Assembly (NCBI GenBank): GCA_951640165.1
Contig: OX621266.1
Coordinates: 8,122,001 to 8,186,000, forward strand
Direction of reading: 5' to 3'
DNA length: 64,000 nucleotides
Source of the DNA: Pseudoips prasinana
Lineage: Eukaryota > Arthropoda > Insecta > Lepidoptera > Nolidae
The translations under genes and the position numbers were made by a program. The notes beneath the pieces are model-generated. The model saw only the letters and a program-made list of their open reading frames with translations, was not told the DNA's origin and did no database searches. Position 1 is the stretch's first letter. Each line of letters begins with the position of its first letter. Below are positions 8,005 through 19,363 of the stretch, in pieces.

Positions 8005-11000
8005 CTAATCACCACCAGAAGGTGGGAGGCGACGGTCGTATAACCGCCTTCTCCCACCCCTTCTTCGCCTGCGGAGCGGTGGCGCGAGAGGATCATCCTC
8101 CCGCGCGCGCTCCGCCGCCTCCTTTTGCGACATGACATCCTCGCAAAAGGAGGCAACCGCCGCCCAAGCCTCCTCACTCCCCAGCATGGAGTTTACCACA
8201 CTGGGAAGTGAGAGGTCCTGCCCGACCACATCTGTCAGGGCACGGCGCAGCCCAGCCCAGGCTGGGCACACCTCGAAGGTGTGCTGCGCTGTGTCCTCCG
8301 CGGCTCCACAATCGTGGCACGCCGGGGTCTCCTCCCTCCGAATCCGGTGCAGGTGCGTTCCGAAACAGCCATGTCCGGACAACACCTGCACTAGACGGAA
8401 CGAGAGGAAACCGTGGGGGCGCTCGAGCCAGTCCCGCAGGACTGGACCGAGCGCGTCCAGCGTCCGGCGTCCAAATGTGGCGGAGGCGAGGTCCCGTGTC
8501 CAGTGTAGGACGATTGCGTCCCTCGCCTCCCGCCGCACGGCATCCCGCTCTTGCGCGGCGGGGCGCTCACCCAGCGCCCTACGCCGCGCCGCCCATTCGT
8601 ACACTCTGGCAAGCACCCATGCCTCCAATTCCCAGGGAGGGGTGCCGGCCAGAGCGCACGCCGCCGCAAAGCCCACTGAGCGGTAGGCTCTCGCCACCCG
8701 CTGTGCAATGGCCCGTTGGGGCCTGCGGATGGCGGTTGCATTCTCCCTCCTATGGAGGGAGTCCGCCCAGATGGGTGCCCCATATAAGGCCATGCTCTTG
8801 AGGATGCCGGCATAGAGGCGCCGGCATCGCTCCTTGGGCCCGCCCAGGTTCGGGAGGAGCCATGAGAGGGCGTCCGCGGCCTTAAGCAGGCGCGTCGACA
8901 GCCCGCTGAAGTGCGGGCCGAAGCGCCACCTGCTGTCCAGCACGAGGCCCAGATACTTCATCTGGGCCCCGACCCCTATTCGGACGCCCTCCACGACGAT
9001 GTGGGCGTCTGGAGGGCAGCGCTGCCGAGGCCCGTGAAAGAACACGGCCTCGGTCTTGTTCAGCGCTACCCTCAAACCAAGCTGGCGGATCCTACCTGCC
9101 ACTAAGGATCCGCCAGCCGAGGCCAGACAGGCCGCCTCCCGAAAGTCCCTCCCCCGGGCAACGAGGAGAGTGTCATCCGCGTAGCAGATGACACTCGTGC
9201 CCTGGAGGAGGGTGCCCCGCAGGAGCCAATCGAATCCGATGTTCCACAAGAGGGGCCCTAGCACCGAGCCTTGTGGAACACCGGATTCCGCGCCGTAGCG
9301 CCTGATCCTGGCCGTCCTGTCCGCCAGGAGGACCTCCCGGTCCTCCAGGTAGTTGGCCAAGATCGCCCGCAGATATTGGGGCACTCCGTGATACCGGAGT
9401 GCCTCCAATATGGTCGAGTGGGGCACGGAGTTGAAGGCGTTGGCGATGTCGAACGACACCGCCAACACTCCGTCCCCATCTCCAACCGCCTCCTGCACTT
9501 GGCCCCTGAGTAGGGCCACCGCGTCGACCGTCGAACGCCCCTGTCGAAACCCGAACTGGGCGTCCGACAGGTCTGGCCCTACCTCCCGCAACTGGCTATT
9601 AAGCCGGGTGGCGATGATCCCCTCGAACAATTTACCGACCTCATCGAGAAGAACGATGGGCCGGTATGCCGAGGGGGAGTCCACCGGGCGTCCCTCCTTC
9701 CGGAGCAGGCAAAGCTGCCCCTCCTTCCAGATTTTCGGGAACCTCCCAGCCGTCAGGCACGCGCTGAAGAGGTCCCGAAACCTCTCCTCCATGAGGGACG
9801 CCGCGATGGCCACCACCCGTGCGGGGACACCATCCGGTCCAGGGGCCGTCTTCTTCGCGCGGAGGGACAGAACCCCCGCGCGAAATTCCTCCACCGATAC
9901 TGGAGGGACCTCCTCCTCCGGCGAAGCCACCACCCCCCCCAGCGGGGGGTTCATCGTTGGTGGGGTGAAGTCGGTCCTGCGCGGAAACAGTGACCGAACC
10001 ACCCCATCCAGCAACGCCGGCTCTAGGGTCTCCGCTAATGGGGGACCGTAAGGGCGCAGCTGGCTCCGCGCCTGCTTATACGGCCTCCCAAACGGATCCC
10101 TGTCGAGGCCCTCCAGCATCTCGGCCTTTGCCGAGTCCTCGGCGGCGCACATTTCCGACTTGAGGACCGTCTTTGCCTCTAGGTAAGAGGCGTAGAGGCG
10201 GTCCTCCTCAGCCTGACATCGGCTGGTGCGCCGCCGACTCCGCGTGTAGGCCCTCCTGGCCTCCACGCACGCGGCCCGTAGCGCCGCCAGCTCCCCCGTC
10301 CACCAATAAACGGCGCGACGGGGAGGCGGACGGCGAGACCGAGGCATGCTGGAGTTGCACACCTCGGTCAGGGACCCCCGCAGCTGAACCGCTGCGGCGT
10401 CCACGTCCGTGACCTCAACAGGGGGCGAGAGCCAGTCCCGGAGGAACGCAGCCTCCTGGGCTGCCTCCCGGTCCAGGCGGGTGAGAGCCCACCGCGGGAA
10501 GGGAGATTGGCCCGAGCGGGCCATCCCCCGCGGGCTCTGGGTGGAGATGTCGAACCGCACATATCGGTGGTCCGACAGGGTCTCCACCAACTCCACCCGC
10601 CAGTTCACGACGCGGGCGGCTAGAACGGGGGTGGCGAACGATACGTCCACCACTGACCCTCCCCGTTGCCGCACACACGTGTGAACATCCCCCCTGTTCA
10701 GGAGGGACACGCCGCACGAAGCCGACCAAAATTCGACGGCGTGCCCCCGGACGTTGCAGGACGCCGCTGGGTTGCCCCAGGCCACCGCCTTGGCGTTCAG
10801 GTCGCCCAATATGACGACCTGACGTGGCGCCGCCCTCCCGACGACTGCCGTAAGGACTTCGAGAAAATCCTCGAAGTCCCTTAGAGGGCGGTTTGGGGAG
10901 AAATAGACCCCGACCAGGGCTATGTCTCCCCACGCGGCGGCCACGTATCCCGGACCCCTCTCTAAAAGCGAGAGGGGAGGGGAGTCCGTGGAAGGCCGCG

Positions 11001-11175
11001 ACACCAACGCCACCAAGCCGTCTCGATCACCTAGCCAGCGGCCAGGTATCGAGTACGGCTCGGCAACCACCGCCACGTCCACCAACCACTCGGCCACAGT
11101 CTGCATCAACAGATCCTGTGCCGCTCTGCAGTGGTTGGTGTTCGCCTGGAGGATTCGATGTTCGATTCTATGCAT
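8005..11175 (-). CDS. E3 ORF2, intact 1056-aa endonuclease/reverse transcriptase
   Basis: Full-length ORF2. Residues 1-210 are an AP-like endonuclease: QAN near 10-12, AEP near 38-40, GDLNAK near 124-129, SDHR at 201-204. Residues about 430-720 are the reverse transcriptase: SAYRPIVLLDEVGK near 502, FGFRQGRSTVDA near 541, FDIANAFNSVP near 575, GVPQGSVLGPLLWN near 632, and catalytic YADD at 665-668. The C-terminal third ends with CX2CX8HX4C (CHDCGAAEDTAQHTFEVC) and an Arg-rich tail. The layout is that of R1-clade telomere-specific elements. The ATG lies 8 nt inside ORF1 rather than at TAATG. Confidence 0.95.
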   Translation of the reverse strand: MHRIEHRILQANTNHCRAAQDLLMQTVAEWLVDVAVVAEPYSIPGRWLGDRDGLVALVSRPSTDSPPLSLLERGPGYVAAAWGDIALVGVYFSPNRPLRDFEDFLEVLTAVVGRAAPRQVVILGDLNAKAVAWGNPAASCNVRGHAVEFWSASCGVSLLNRGDVHTCVRQRGGSVVDVSFATPVLAARVVNWRVELVETLSDHRYVRFDISTQSPRGMARSGQSPFPRWALTRLDREAAQEAAFLRDWLSPPVEVTDVDAAAVQLRGSLTEVCNSSMPRSRRPPPRRAVYWWTGELAALRAACVEARRAYTRSRRRTSRCQAEEDRLYASYLEAKTVLKSEMCAAEDSAKAEMLEGLDRDPFGRPYKQARSQLRPYGPPLAETLEPALLDGVVRSLFPRRTDFTPPTMNPPLGGVVASPEEEVPPVSVEEFRAGVLSLRAKKTAPGPDGVPARVVAIAASLMEERFRDLFSACLTAGRFPKIWKEGQLCLLRKEGRPVDSPSAYRPIVLLDEVGKLFEGIIATRLNSQLREVGPDLSDAQFGFRQGRSTVDAVALLRGQVQEAVGDGDGVLAVSFDIANAFNSVPHSTILEALRYHGVPQYLRAILANYLEDREVLLADRTARIRRYGAESGVPQGSVLGPLLWNIGFDWLLRGTLLQGTSVICYADDTLLVARGRDFREAACLASAGGSLVAGRIRQLGLRVALNKTEAVFFHGPRQRCPPDAHIVVEGVRIGVGAQMKYLGLVLDSRWRFGPHFSGLSTRLLKAADALSWLLPNLGGPKERCRRLYAGILKSMALYGAPIWADSLHRRENATAIRRPQRAIAQRVARAYRSVGFAAACALAGTPPWELEAWVLARVYEWAARRRALGERPAAQERDAVRREARDAIVLHWTRDLASATFGRRTLDALGPVLRDWLERPHGFLSFRLVQVLSGHGCFGTHLHRIRREETPACHDCGAAEDTAQHTFEVCPAWAGLRRALTDVVGQDLSLPSVVNSMLGSEEAWAAVASFCEDVMSQKEAAERAREDDPLAPPLRRRRRGGRRRLYDRRLPPSGGD

Positions 11176-13271
11176 CGGACATCACACCTTCCTCCTCCAC
11201 AGCCGCCGAGGTCCCAGCTACTGGGGTGGCGGTGGCAGCGACAGGCCGGGTCGGCGCCTGCGCTTTGCCCTTCTTAAGGGGAGGAATACAATTCCTCCCC
11301 TTCATAATGTGGCCCGCAGGGCGGCCACTGGCGGCACACACCGCGCAGTGCGGTGCGGTGGCCTCGCAGGAGGCGGCTTTGTGCCCCTCCTTGCCGCAGC
11401 GGTAGCAGCTGTCCGCCCTGTCGACACTGGACGGACAGAGGGCCCGGGTGTGGCCGATGCCGAAGCACCGGTAACACCTCAGCGGCAGGACCTCAAGGGC
11501 CCGGACCGCCGCCGAGCTGAACCCGACGGCGAGCCGTCCCTTCTCGAGGACGGCTTTGGCAGCGGCGACTGGGCACTCCAGGCGAATTGCGCCCATGCCG
11601 CCGCGCCCGGGCCTGATGCCCCCGCCCTGCACCGCTGCGACTGCGCAGCCACCTATGGCTGCGACCGCCGCTACCACCTCCTCCTTGGTGACGGAGTCGT
11701 CCAGGTCCGTCACCTCGAAGGCCGCCGACTTCACCGGCCTGGCCACCTTCGCCGAGTCTGCGATGACCTCTTGCAGCTTAGCTGCGAAGAGGTCCGCGTT
11801 TTTGCCGCCCTCCGCACCAGGGAACTCGAATATACGAGCCCCAGCCTGTGTCTTGCGGCATGAGACTTTGCCGATCCCCAATTTGGTGGGATCAGCATTT
11901 GCACGCGCCCGCACCATTATGGACGCGTACGTCTCACCCCGCTCCGCGGCCTCTGCGGTGAGCGTCACCACAACGGCCGCGGTCTTGGGAGGAACTAGGT
12001 TCCTCTTGGCACCGGCTGGGGGCGAACCCTTCCCCTTTCCCTTGCCAGTCGACGACTGACCGGCAGGGGTGGTGGCGGAGACGGCTGGGGCTGGGGGGGT
12101 GGTATTGGCCTTCCCTTTCCCTTTCCCCTTCCCTTTGCTAGTCGGCTGGGACTGGCTGGGAGTGGTGGTGGCAGGGACGGCAGGGACGACAGCTGCCGTC
12201 CTTTTGCCCTTGCCCTTCCCCTTACCGACCACCCTCGTCCAGCCCTGCTGGTTGGTCGGGGTGGTAGAAGGGAGAAGAGCGTCCTCCGTCTGGGACGTAG
12301 GCACCGGCTCCTTTTGCCTCCTGTCCGCCGCAAGCGGCGGCCGGACGATTTTCTCCGGCAAGAGCCGGTCCTCAATTCCTGCCAGGCAGGAGCGGACAAA
12401 CGCCCTCTCCTCCGCCATAACTTTGCGGAGGATATCCTCAAGGCCGGTGGAGGAATCAAGGCCCTCTGCCACAGGTCTGGACTCAGCGTGGGATGGCCGG
12501 GCCGTGGCTTCAGCCAGCTTTGCGTGCAGCTGGCTGACCTCCGACTGCAGGCGATCGACTTTCGCCTGCAGTTGCCGCGTTTCGTCGCTGGCTTTGCGGT
12601 CGACCAGCTCCGCGACGATGCCCCGCATGCTGGCAGCCCGGCATTTAAGGGACTTCTGAAAAGTCCCTTTTAGGTGGGAGGACTTGGTGGCAACCTCGAC
12701 GATCACCTCCTCGTCCTCCAAGGCCATCCGCTTGAGTTCAGCCAGGGAGTGGTCCGCGTACAGGATGTGGGACGCCCCGTACCCGGACTTGGCACGGGCG
12801 ATGCGCGCTCGTTCCTCCCTAGCCGCCACCTGCTCCTCCAGGTCTTGTTGGAGCCGCTCCCGCCTGGTTAGGTCCAGCTCGCGCTGGGCGTCCGCCAAAC
12901 CCACCTCGTGGGTGTCTGCCACTATTGTGGGCTTCTTCGCCTTCACCTTCTTTTTAGGCTCCTTCGCCGAGCCTGAGCCCGAGGAGCCATCGGACACAAC
13001 TTTGAGGAAGGTCCTCTTCCTCGATCCCGATCGCGATCGAGGATCGATTGCCATTGAGCTGGCATCCGACACAACGGACTCGTTGTCGGAGTCCGACAAA
13101 TCGCCCGCCCTCCCTCCATAGAAGGCCTTGCCTTCTTCCGACGCTGCTCCAGCATCGCGTTGGCCCTGAGAAGGGCCTTTTGGTTGGCCCTGAGAAGGGC
13201 CTTTGGGTTGGCCCTGAGAAGGGCCTTTTTTTTATGAAATGCCCGAGGGCATCCCGCGCGGGTTTAGGCAT
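11168..13271 (-). pseudogene. E3 ORF1, single +1 frameshift in an A-run
   Basis: The conserved ATG is at 13271-13269. After ...ALGHFIKK the A-run has eight A (T8 on +, about 13226-13233), where E10 has seven. The frame therefore leaves the GPSQGQPK reading (three repeats) and gives RPFSGP instead. The rest (acidic stretch, coiled coil, KGKGKGK tract, three knuckles) is open to the end. A downstream ATG near 13099 could start an N-truncated protein. The C-terminus reads ...GVMSDA with TAG at 11170-11168, so the usual TAATG overlap is replaced by an 8-nt overlap with ORF2. Confidence 0.88.
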
Positions 13272-13428
13272 GTTAAACAAAGCAATATCGTAGCACACAA
13301 GGCAATATGGTCGCTACGATGCACAGTGCACTTTAGCCGTACCCAGTCTGCCACTCCGTTACGGTGGTCAGAACTGGGACGTTTCCAGGGAACACGACGA
13401 GGACGTAAGCACTGTGGGGTGGTTCCCC

Positions 13429-13442
13429 TCCCCAACCTAACC
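13429..13442. repeat. 14-nt target-site duplication of E3, 5'-side copy
   Basis: TCCCCAACCTAACC directly follows the E3 5' end (GGTTCCCC 13421-13428) and matches 7638-7651 exactly. Confidence 0.85.
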
Positions 13443-13452
13443 TAACCTAACC
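13434..13452. repeat. Telomeric repeat run between E3 and E4
   Basis: AACCTAACCTAACCTAACC, almost four CCTAA units, flush with the E4 poly(T). Confidence 0.93.
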
Positions 13453-13792
13453 TTTTTTTTTTTTTTTTTTGTTTGCGCTGGGAAAAAATGCGTTACGCAT
13501 ACCCGCCCATTGGGGGATGGACGGGTTATGTGGGACTCTCCGGCTACTCCGGCATACCCACTAAAATAACCCAGCGGCACTCCCGCATCGTCTGTGTGGA
13601 GGGGGACTGGGAAACCGGCACAGCCTTTACGTCCAGTCCCCCACCGACGACCGCCCGCCTTTACAGCGGGGCCCGCACGCCCCTCCCTAAGTGGAGAGGC
13701 CCGGGAACGACCGTGAGTGCTCGGCCGTTCCCGCCCGACGAGGGTGGTGATCAGTGCAATGCGAGCGAAGGCGCCCCCGCGCCTGTCGCTCG

Positions 13793-16700
13793 CTAATCAC
13801 CACCAGAAGGAGGGAGGCGACGATCGTACAACCGCCGTCTCCCACCCCTTCTTCGCCTGCGGAGCGGCGGCGCGAGAGGATCATCCTCCCGCGCGCGCTC
13901 CGCCGCCTCCTTTTGCGACATAACATCCTCGCAAAAGGAGGCAACCGCCGCCCAAGCCTCCTCACTCCCCAGCATGGAATTCACCACACTGGGAAGTGAG
14001 AGGTCCCGCCCGACCACATCAGTCAGGGCACGGCGCAGCTCAACCCAGGCTGGGCACACCTCGAGGGTGTGCTGCGCCGTGTCCTCCGCGGCTCCGCAAT
14101 GGTGGCACGCCGGGGTTTCCTCCCTCTGGATCCGATGCAGGTGCGTTCCGAAGCAGCCATGCCCGGACAACACCTGCACCAGACGGAAAGAGAGGAAACC
14201 GTGGGGGCGCTCGAGCCAATCCCGCAGGACTGGGCCGAGCGCGTCCAGCGTCCGGCGTCCAAAGGTGGCGGAGGCGAGGTCTCGTGTCCAGTGAAGGACG
14301 ATTGCGTCCCTCGCCTCCCGCCGCACGGCCTCCCGCTCTTGCGCGGCGGGGCGCTCACCCAGCGCCCTACGCCGCGACGACCACTCGTAGACTCTGGCGA
14401 GCACCCATGCCTCCAATTCCCATGGAGGGGTGCCCGCCAGAGCGCACGCCGCCGCGAAGCCTACCGAGCGGTAGGCCCTCGCCACCCGCTGTGCAATGGC
14501 CCGTTGGGGCCTGCGGATGGCGGTTGCATTCTCCCTCCTGTGGAGGGAGTCCGCCCAGATTGGAGCCCCGTAAAGGGCCATGCTCTTGAGGATGCCGGCA
14601 TAGAGGCGCCGGCATCGCTCCTTGGGCCCTCCTAGGTTTGGGAGGAGCCACGAGAGGGCGTCCGCGGCTTTCAGCAGGCGCGTCGACAGCCCGCTAAAGT
14701 GCGGGCCGAAGCGCCACCTGCTGTCCAACACGAGGCCCAGATACTTCATCTGGGCCCCGACCCCTATCCGGACGCCCTCCACCACGATGTGGGCGTCAGG
14801 AGGGCAGCGCTGCCGAGGCCCGTGAAAGAACACGGCCTCGGTCTTGTTCAGCGCTACCCTCAAACCAAGCTGGCGGATCCTACCTGCCACTAAGGATCCG
14901 CCAGCCGACGCCAGACAGGCCGCCTCTCCAAAGTCCCTCCCCCGGGCAACGAGGAGAGTGTCATCCGCGTAGCAGATGACACTCGTGCCCTGGAGGAGGG
15001 TGCCGCGCAGCAGCCAATCGAATCCGATGTTCCACAAGAGGGGCCCTAGGACCGAACCCTGTGGAACACCGGACTCCGCGCCGTAGCGCCTGATCCTGGC
15101 CGTCCTGTCCGCCAGGAGGACCTCCCGGTCCTCCAGGTAGTTGGCCAGGATCGCCCGCAGATATTGGGGCACTCCGTGGTACCGGAGTGCCTCCAATATG
15201 GTCGAGTGGGGCACGGAGTTGAACGCGTTGGCGATGTCGAACGACACCGCCAACACTCCGTCCCCAGCTCCGACCGCCTCCTGCACTTGTCCCCTGAGTA
15301 GGGCCACCGCGTCGACCGTCGAACGCCCCTGTCGAAACCCGAACTGGGCGTCCGACAGGTCTGGCCCTACCTCCCGCAACTAGCTATTAAGCCGGGTGGC
15401 GATGATCCCCTCGAACAATTTACCGACCTCATCGAGCAGAACGATGGGCCGGTATGCCGAGGGGGAGTCCACCGGGCGTCCCTCCTTCCGGAGCAGGCAA
15501 AGCTGCCCCTCCTTCCAGAGCTTCGGGAACCTCCCAGCTGTCAGGCACGCGCTGAAGAGGTCCCGAAACCTCTCCTCCATAAGGGACGCCGCGATGGCCA
15601 CCACCCGTGCGGGGACACCATCCGGTCCAGGGGCCGTCTTCTTCGCGCGGAGGGACAGAACCCCCGCGCGAAGTTCCTCCACCGATACTGGAGGGACCTC
15701 CTCCGGCGAAGCCACCACCCCCCCCAGTGGGGGGTTCATCGTTGGTGGGGTGAATTCGGTCCTGCGCGGAAACAGTGACCGAACCACCCCATCCAGCAAC
15801 GCCGGCTCTAGGGTCTCCGTTAGTGGGGGGCCATAAGGGCGCAGCTGGCTCCGCGCCAGCTTATATGGCCTCCCAAACGGATCCCTATCGAGTCCCTCCA
15901 GCATCTCGGCCCTTGCCGAGTCTTCGGCGGCGCACATTGCCGACTTGAGGACCGTCTTTGCCTTTACGTAAGAGGCGTAGAGGCGGTCCTCCTCGGCCTG
16001 ACATCGGCTGGTGCGCCGCCGACTCCGCGTGTAGGCCCTCCTGGCCTCCACGCACGCGGCCCGGAGCGCCGCCAGCTCCCCCGTCCACCAATAAACGGCG
16101 CGACGGGGAGGCGGACGGCGAGACCGAGGCATGCTGGAATTGCACACCTCGGTCAGGGACCTCCGCAGCTGGACCGCTGCGGCGTCCACGTCCGTCACCT
16201 CCACAGGGGGCGAGAGCCAGTCCCGGAGGAACGCCGCCTCCTGGGCTGACTCCCGGTCCAGGCGGGTGAGAGCCCACCGCGGGAAGGGAGATTGGCCCGA
16301 GCGGGCCATCCCCCGCGGGCTCTGGGTGGAGATGTCGAACCGCACATATCGGTGGTCCGACAGGGTCTCCACCCTCTCCACCCGCCAGTTCACGACGCGG
16401 GCGGCTAGCACAGGGGTGGCGAACGATACGTCCACCACTGACCCTCCCTGTTGCCGCACACACGTGTGAACATCCCCCCTGTTTAGGAGAGACACGCCGC
16501 ACGAGGCCGCCCAAAATTCGACGGCGCGCCCCCGGACGTTGCAGGACGCCGCTGAGTTGCCCAAGGCCACCGACTTGGCGTTCAGGTCGCCCAACACGAC
16601 GACCTGACGTGGTGCCGCCCTCCCGACGACTGCCGTAAGGACTTCGAGAAAATTTTCGAAGTCCCTTAGAGGGCGGTTTGGGGAGAAATAGACCCCGACC

Positions 16701-16960
16701 AGGGCTATTTCTCCCCACGCGGCGGCCACGTATCCCGGACCCCTCTCTAAAAGCGAGAGGGGAGGGGAGTCCGTGGAAGGCCGCGACACCAACGCCACCA
16801 AGCCGTCTCGATCACCTAGCCAGCGGCCAGGTATCGAGTACGGCTCGGCAACCACCGCCACGTCCACCAACCACTCGGCCACAGTCTGCATCAACAGATC
16901 CTGTGCCGCTCTGCAGTGGTTGGTGTTCGCCTGGAGGATGCGATGTTCGATTCTACCCAT
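13793..16960 (-). pseudogene. E4 ORF2, one amber codon in the RT domain
   Basis: ATG 16960-16958 in TAATG context. It is open through the endonuclease and the start of RT to ...IATRLNS, where a TAG (15382-15380) replaces the CAG for Gln found in E3 and E5. Reading then continues uninterrupted (LREVGPDLSDAQFGF, FDIANAFNS, YADD, CCHC) to the stop at 13793. A single C-to-T change explains the break. One residue of the Glu run before VPPVS is missing compared with E3. Confidence 0.93.
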
Positions 16961-19009
16961 TAATCGGTCATCGCACCCTCCTCCTCCACAGCCGCTGAGG
17001 TCCCAGCTACTGGGACGGCGGTGGCAGTGACAGGCCGGGTCGGTGCCTGAACTTTGCCCTTCTTAAGGGGAGGACTGCAATTCCTCCCCTTCATTATATG
17101 GCCCGCAGGGCGGCCACTGGCGGCACAAACTGCGCAGTGCGGCGCGGCGGCCATGCAGGAGGCGGATTTGTGGCCCTCCTTGCCGCAGCGGTAACAACTG
17201 TCCGTCCTGTCGACAGTGGACGGACAGAGGGCTCGGGTGTGGCCGATTCCGAAGCACTTGTAGCACCTCAAAGGCTGGTCCTCAAGTGCCCGGACCGCAG
17301 CCGAGCTGAACCCGACGGCGAGCCGTCCCTTCTCGAGGACGGCTTTGGCAGCGGCGACTGGGCACTCCAGGCGAATTGCGCCCATGCCGCCGCGCCCGGG
17401 CCTGATGCCCCCGCCCTGCACCGCTGCTACTGCGCAGCCACCTATGGCTGCGATTGCTGACACCACCTCCTCCTTGGTGACGGAGTCGTCCAAGTCCGTC
17501 ACCTCGATGGCCGCCGACTTCACCGGCCTGGCCACCTTCGCCGAGTCTGCGATGACCTCTTGCAGCTTAGCTGCGAAGAGGTCCGCGTTTTTGCCGCCCT
17601 CCGCACCAGGGAACTCGAATATACGAGCCCCAGCCTGTGTCTTGCGGCATGAGACTTTGCCGATCCCCAGTTTAGTGGGATCGGCATTGGCACGCGCCCG
17701 CACCAACATGGACGCGTAAGTCACACCCCGCTCCGCGGCCTCCGCGGTGAGTGTCACCACGACGGCCGCGGTCTTTGGAGGAACTAGCCTCCTGGCACCG
17801 GCTGGGGGGGAAGAACTCTTCCCCTTCCCCTTTCCCTTGCCAGTCGACTGACCAGCAGGGGTGGTGGTGGATCCGGCTGGGGCTGGGGGGGTGCTCCTCC
17901 CCTTCCCTTTCCCTTCCCCCTTCCCTTTGCCAGTCGGCTGCGGCTGGCTGGGAGTGGTGGTGGCGGGGACGGCAGGGACGACAGCTGCCGTCCTTTTGCC
18001 CTTGCCCTTCCCCTTACCGACCACCTTCGTCCAGCCCTGCTGGCTGGTCGGGGTGGTGGAGGGGAGAAGGGCGTCCTCCCTCTGGGAGGTTTCCACCCGT
18101 TCCTCTCGCCTCTTGTCCGCCGCAAGCGGCGGTCGGAGGCGTTTCTCCGGTAGGAGCCGGTCCTCGATGCCCGCTAGGCAGGAGCGAACGAACGCCCTCT
18201 CTTCCGCCATCACCCTGCGGAGGACATCCTCAAGGCCGGGGGTGGATGAAAGACCCTCCGCCGCAGGTATGGGCTCGGCTTGCGATGGCCGGGCCGTGGC
18301 TTCAGCCAGCTTTAAGTGCAGCTGGCTGACCTCCGACTGCAGGCGATCTACTTTCGCCTGCAGTTGCCGCGACTCATCGTTGGCCTTGCGGCCCACTAGC
18401 TCCGCGACGATTTCGCGCAGACTCGCGGCCCGGCATTTTAGGGACTTCTGGAACGTCCCCTTTAGGTGGGAGGACTTGGCGGCGACCTCAACGATCGCCT
18501 CTTCGTCCTCCAAGGCCATCTTCTCCAGTTCGGCCAAGGAGTGGTCCGCGTACAGGACGCGGGACGCCCCGTACCCGGACTTTGCACGGGCGGCGCGCGC
18601 CCGTTCCTCCTAGGCCGCATCCCGCTCCTCCAGCTCTTGCTGGAGCTGCTCCCGCCGTGCCAGGTCCAGCTCACGCTGGGCGTCGGCTAAACCCACATCG
18701 TGGGTGTCTGCCGCTGTCGTGGGCTTCTTAGCCTTGATCCTCTTTTTTGGCTCCTTCGCCGAGCCCGAGCCAGAGGAGCCATCCGACACGACTTTGAGGA
18801 AGGAACGTTTCCTCGAAGCCGATCGTGATCGAGCAATCTCGATCACCATTGCGTCATCTGACGCAGTAGACTCGTTGTCGGAGTCCGACAATTCATCCAC
18901 CCTCCCGCCGTAGAAGGCTCGACCTTCCTTCGACGCTTCAGCGTCGCGTTGGCCCTGAGAAGGGCCTTTTGGTTGGCCCTGAGAAGGGCCTTTGGGTTGG
19001 CCCTGAGAA
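16960..19009 (-). pseudogene. E4 ORF1, no start and one amber codon
   Basis: The C-terminal part (16960-18609) is open with coiled coil, KGKGKG tract and three knuckles, ending in TAA overlapping the ORF2 ATG. A TAG at 18612-18610 stands where other copies have CAG (Gln) in the ...EERxAAQEERARAA coiled-coil segment. The N-terminal part runs into at least two GPSQGQPK repeats and is then cut by the 5' truncation. Confidence 0.9.
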
Positions 19010-19023
19010 GGGCCAACCCAACC
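19010..19023. repeat. 14-nt target-site duplication of E5, 3'-side copy
   Basis: GGGCCAACCCAACC, flush with the E5 poly(T) at 19024. An identical 14-mer follows the E5 5' end at 35719-35732. Confidence 0.88.
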
Positions 19024-19363
19024 TTTTTTTTTTTTTTTTTTGTTTGCGCTGGGAAAAAATGCGTTACGCATACCCGCCCATTGGGGGATGGGCGGGTTAT
19101 GTGGGACTCACCGGCTAATCCGGTATACCCACTAAAATAACCCAGCGGCACTCCCGCATCGTCTGTGTGGAGGGGGACTGGGAAACCGGCACAGCCTTTA
19201 CATCCAGTCCCCCACCGACGACCGCCCGCCTTTACAGCGGGGCCCGCACGCCCCTCCCAAAGTGGAGGGGCCCGGAAACGACCGTGAGTGCTCGGCCGTT
19301 CCCGCCCGACGAGGGTGGTGATTAGTGCAATGCGAGCGAAGGCGCCCCCGCGCCTGTCGCCCG

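Larger units (their letters stand above)
7652..13428 (-). mobile_element. E3: near full-length family 1 element
   Basis: Poly(T) 7652-7682, 3' UTR 7683-8004, ORF2 8005-11175, ORF1 11168-13271, 5' UTR to 13428. It is flanked by a 14-nt duplication (7638-7651 and 13429-13442). ORF2 is full length. ORF1 has one frameshift near its N-terminus and an altered ORF1/ORF2 junction. This is one of the two most nearly complete copies. Confidence 0.95.
13453..19019 (-). mobile_element. E4: family 1 element, 5'-truncated in ORF1 repeats
   Basis: Poly(T) 13453-13470, 3' UTR to 13792, ORF2 13793-16960, ORF1 from 16960 up to the truncated 5' end in the GPSQGQPK repeats (about 19009). No ORF1 start and no 5' UTR remain. 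The 5' junction reads GGGCCAACCCAACC on + (19010-19023). Its GGGCC fits the element's own repeat, and the rest is a degenerate telomere repeat. Confidence 0.9.

Noticed and set aside
4487..13428. Assignment of family 1 to the TRAS group
   Set aside because: Poly(A) is followed by GGTTAGG on the sense strand and the ORFs overlap at TAATG, both described for SART1. TRAS inserts in the opposite orientation. Without a phylogeny I keep 'SART-like'.
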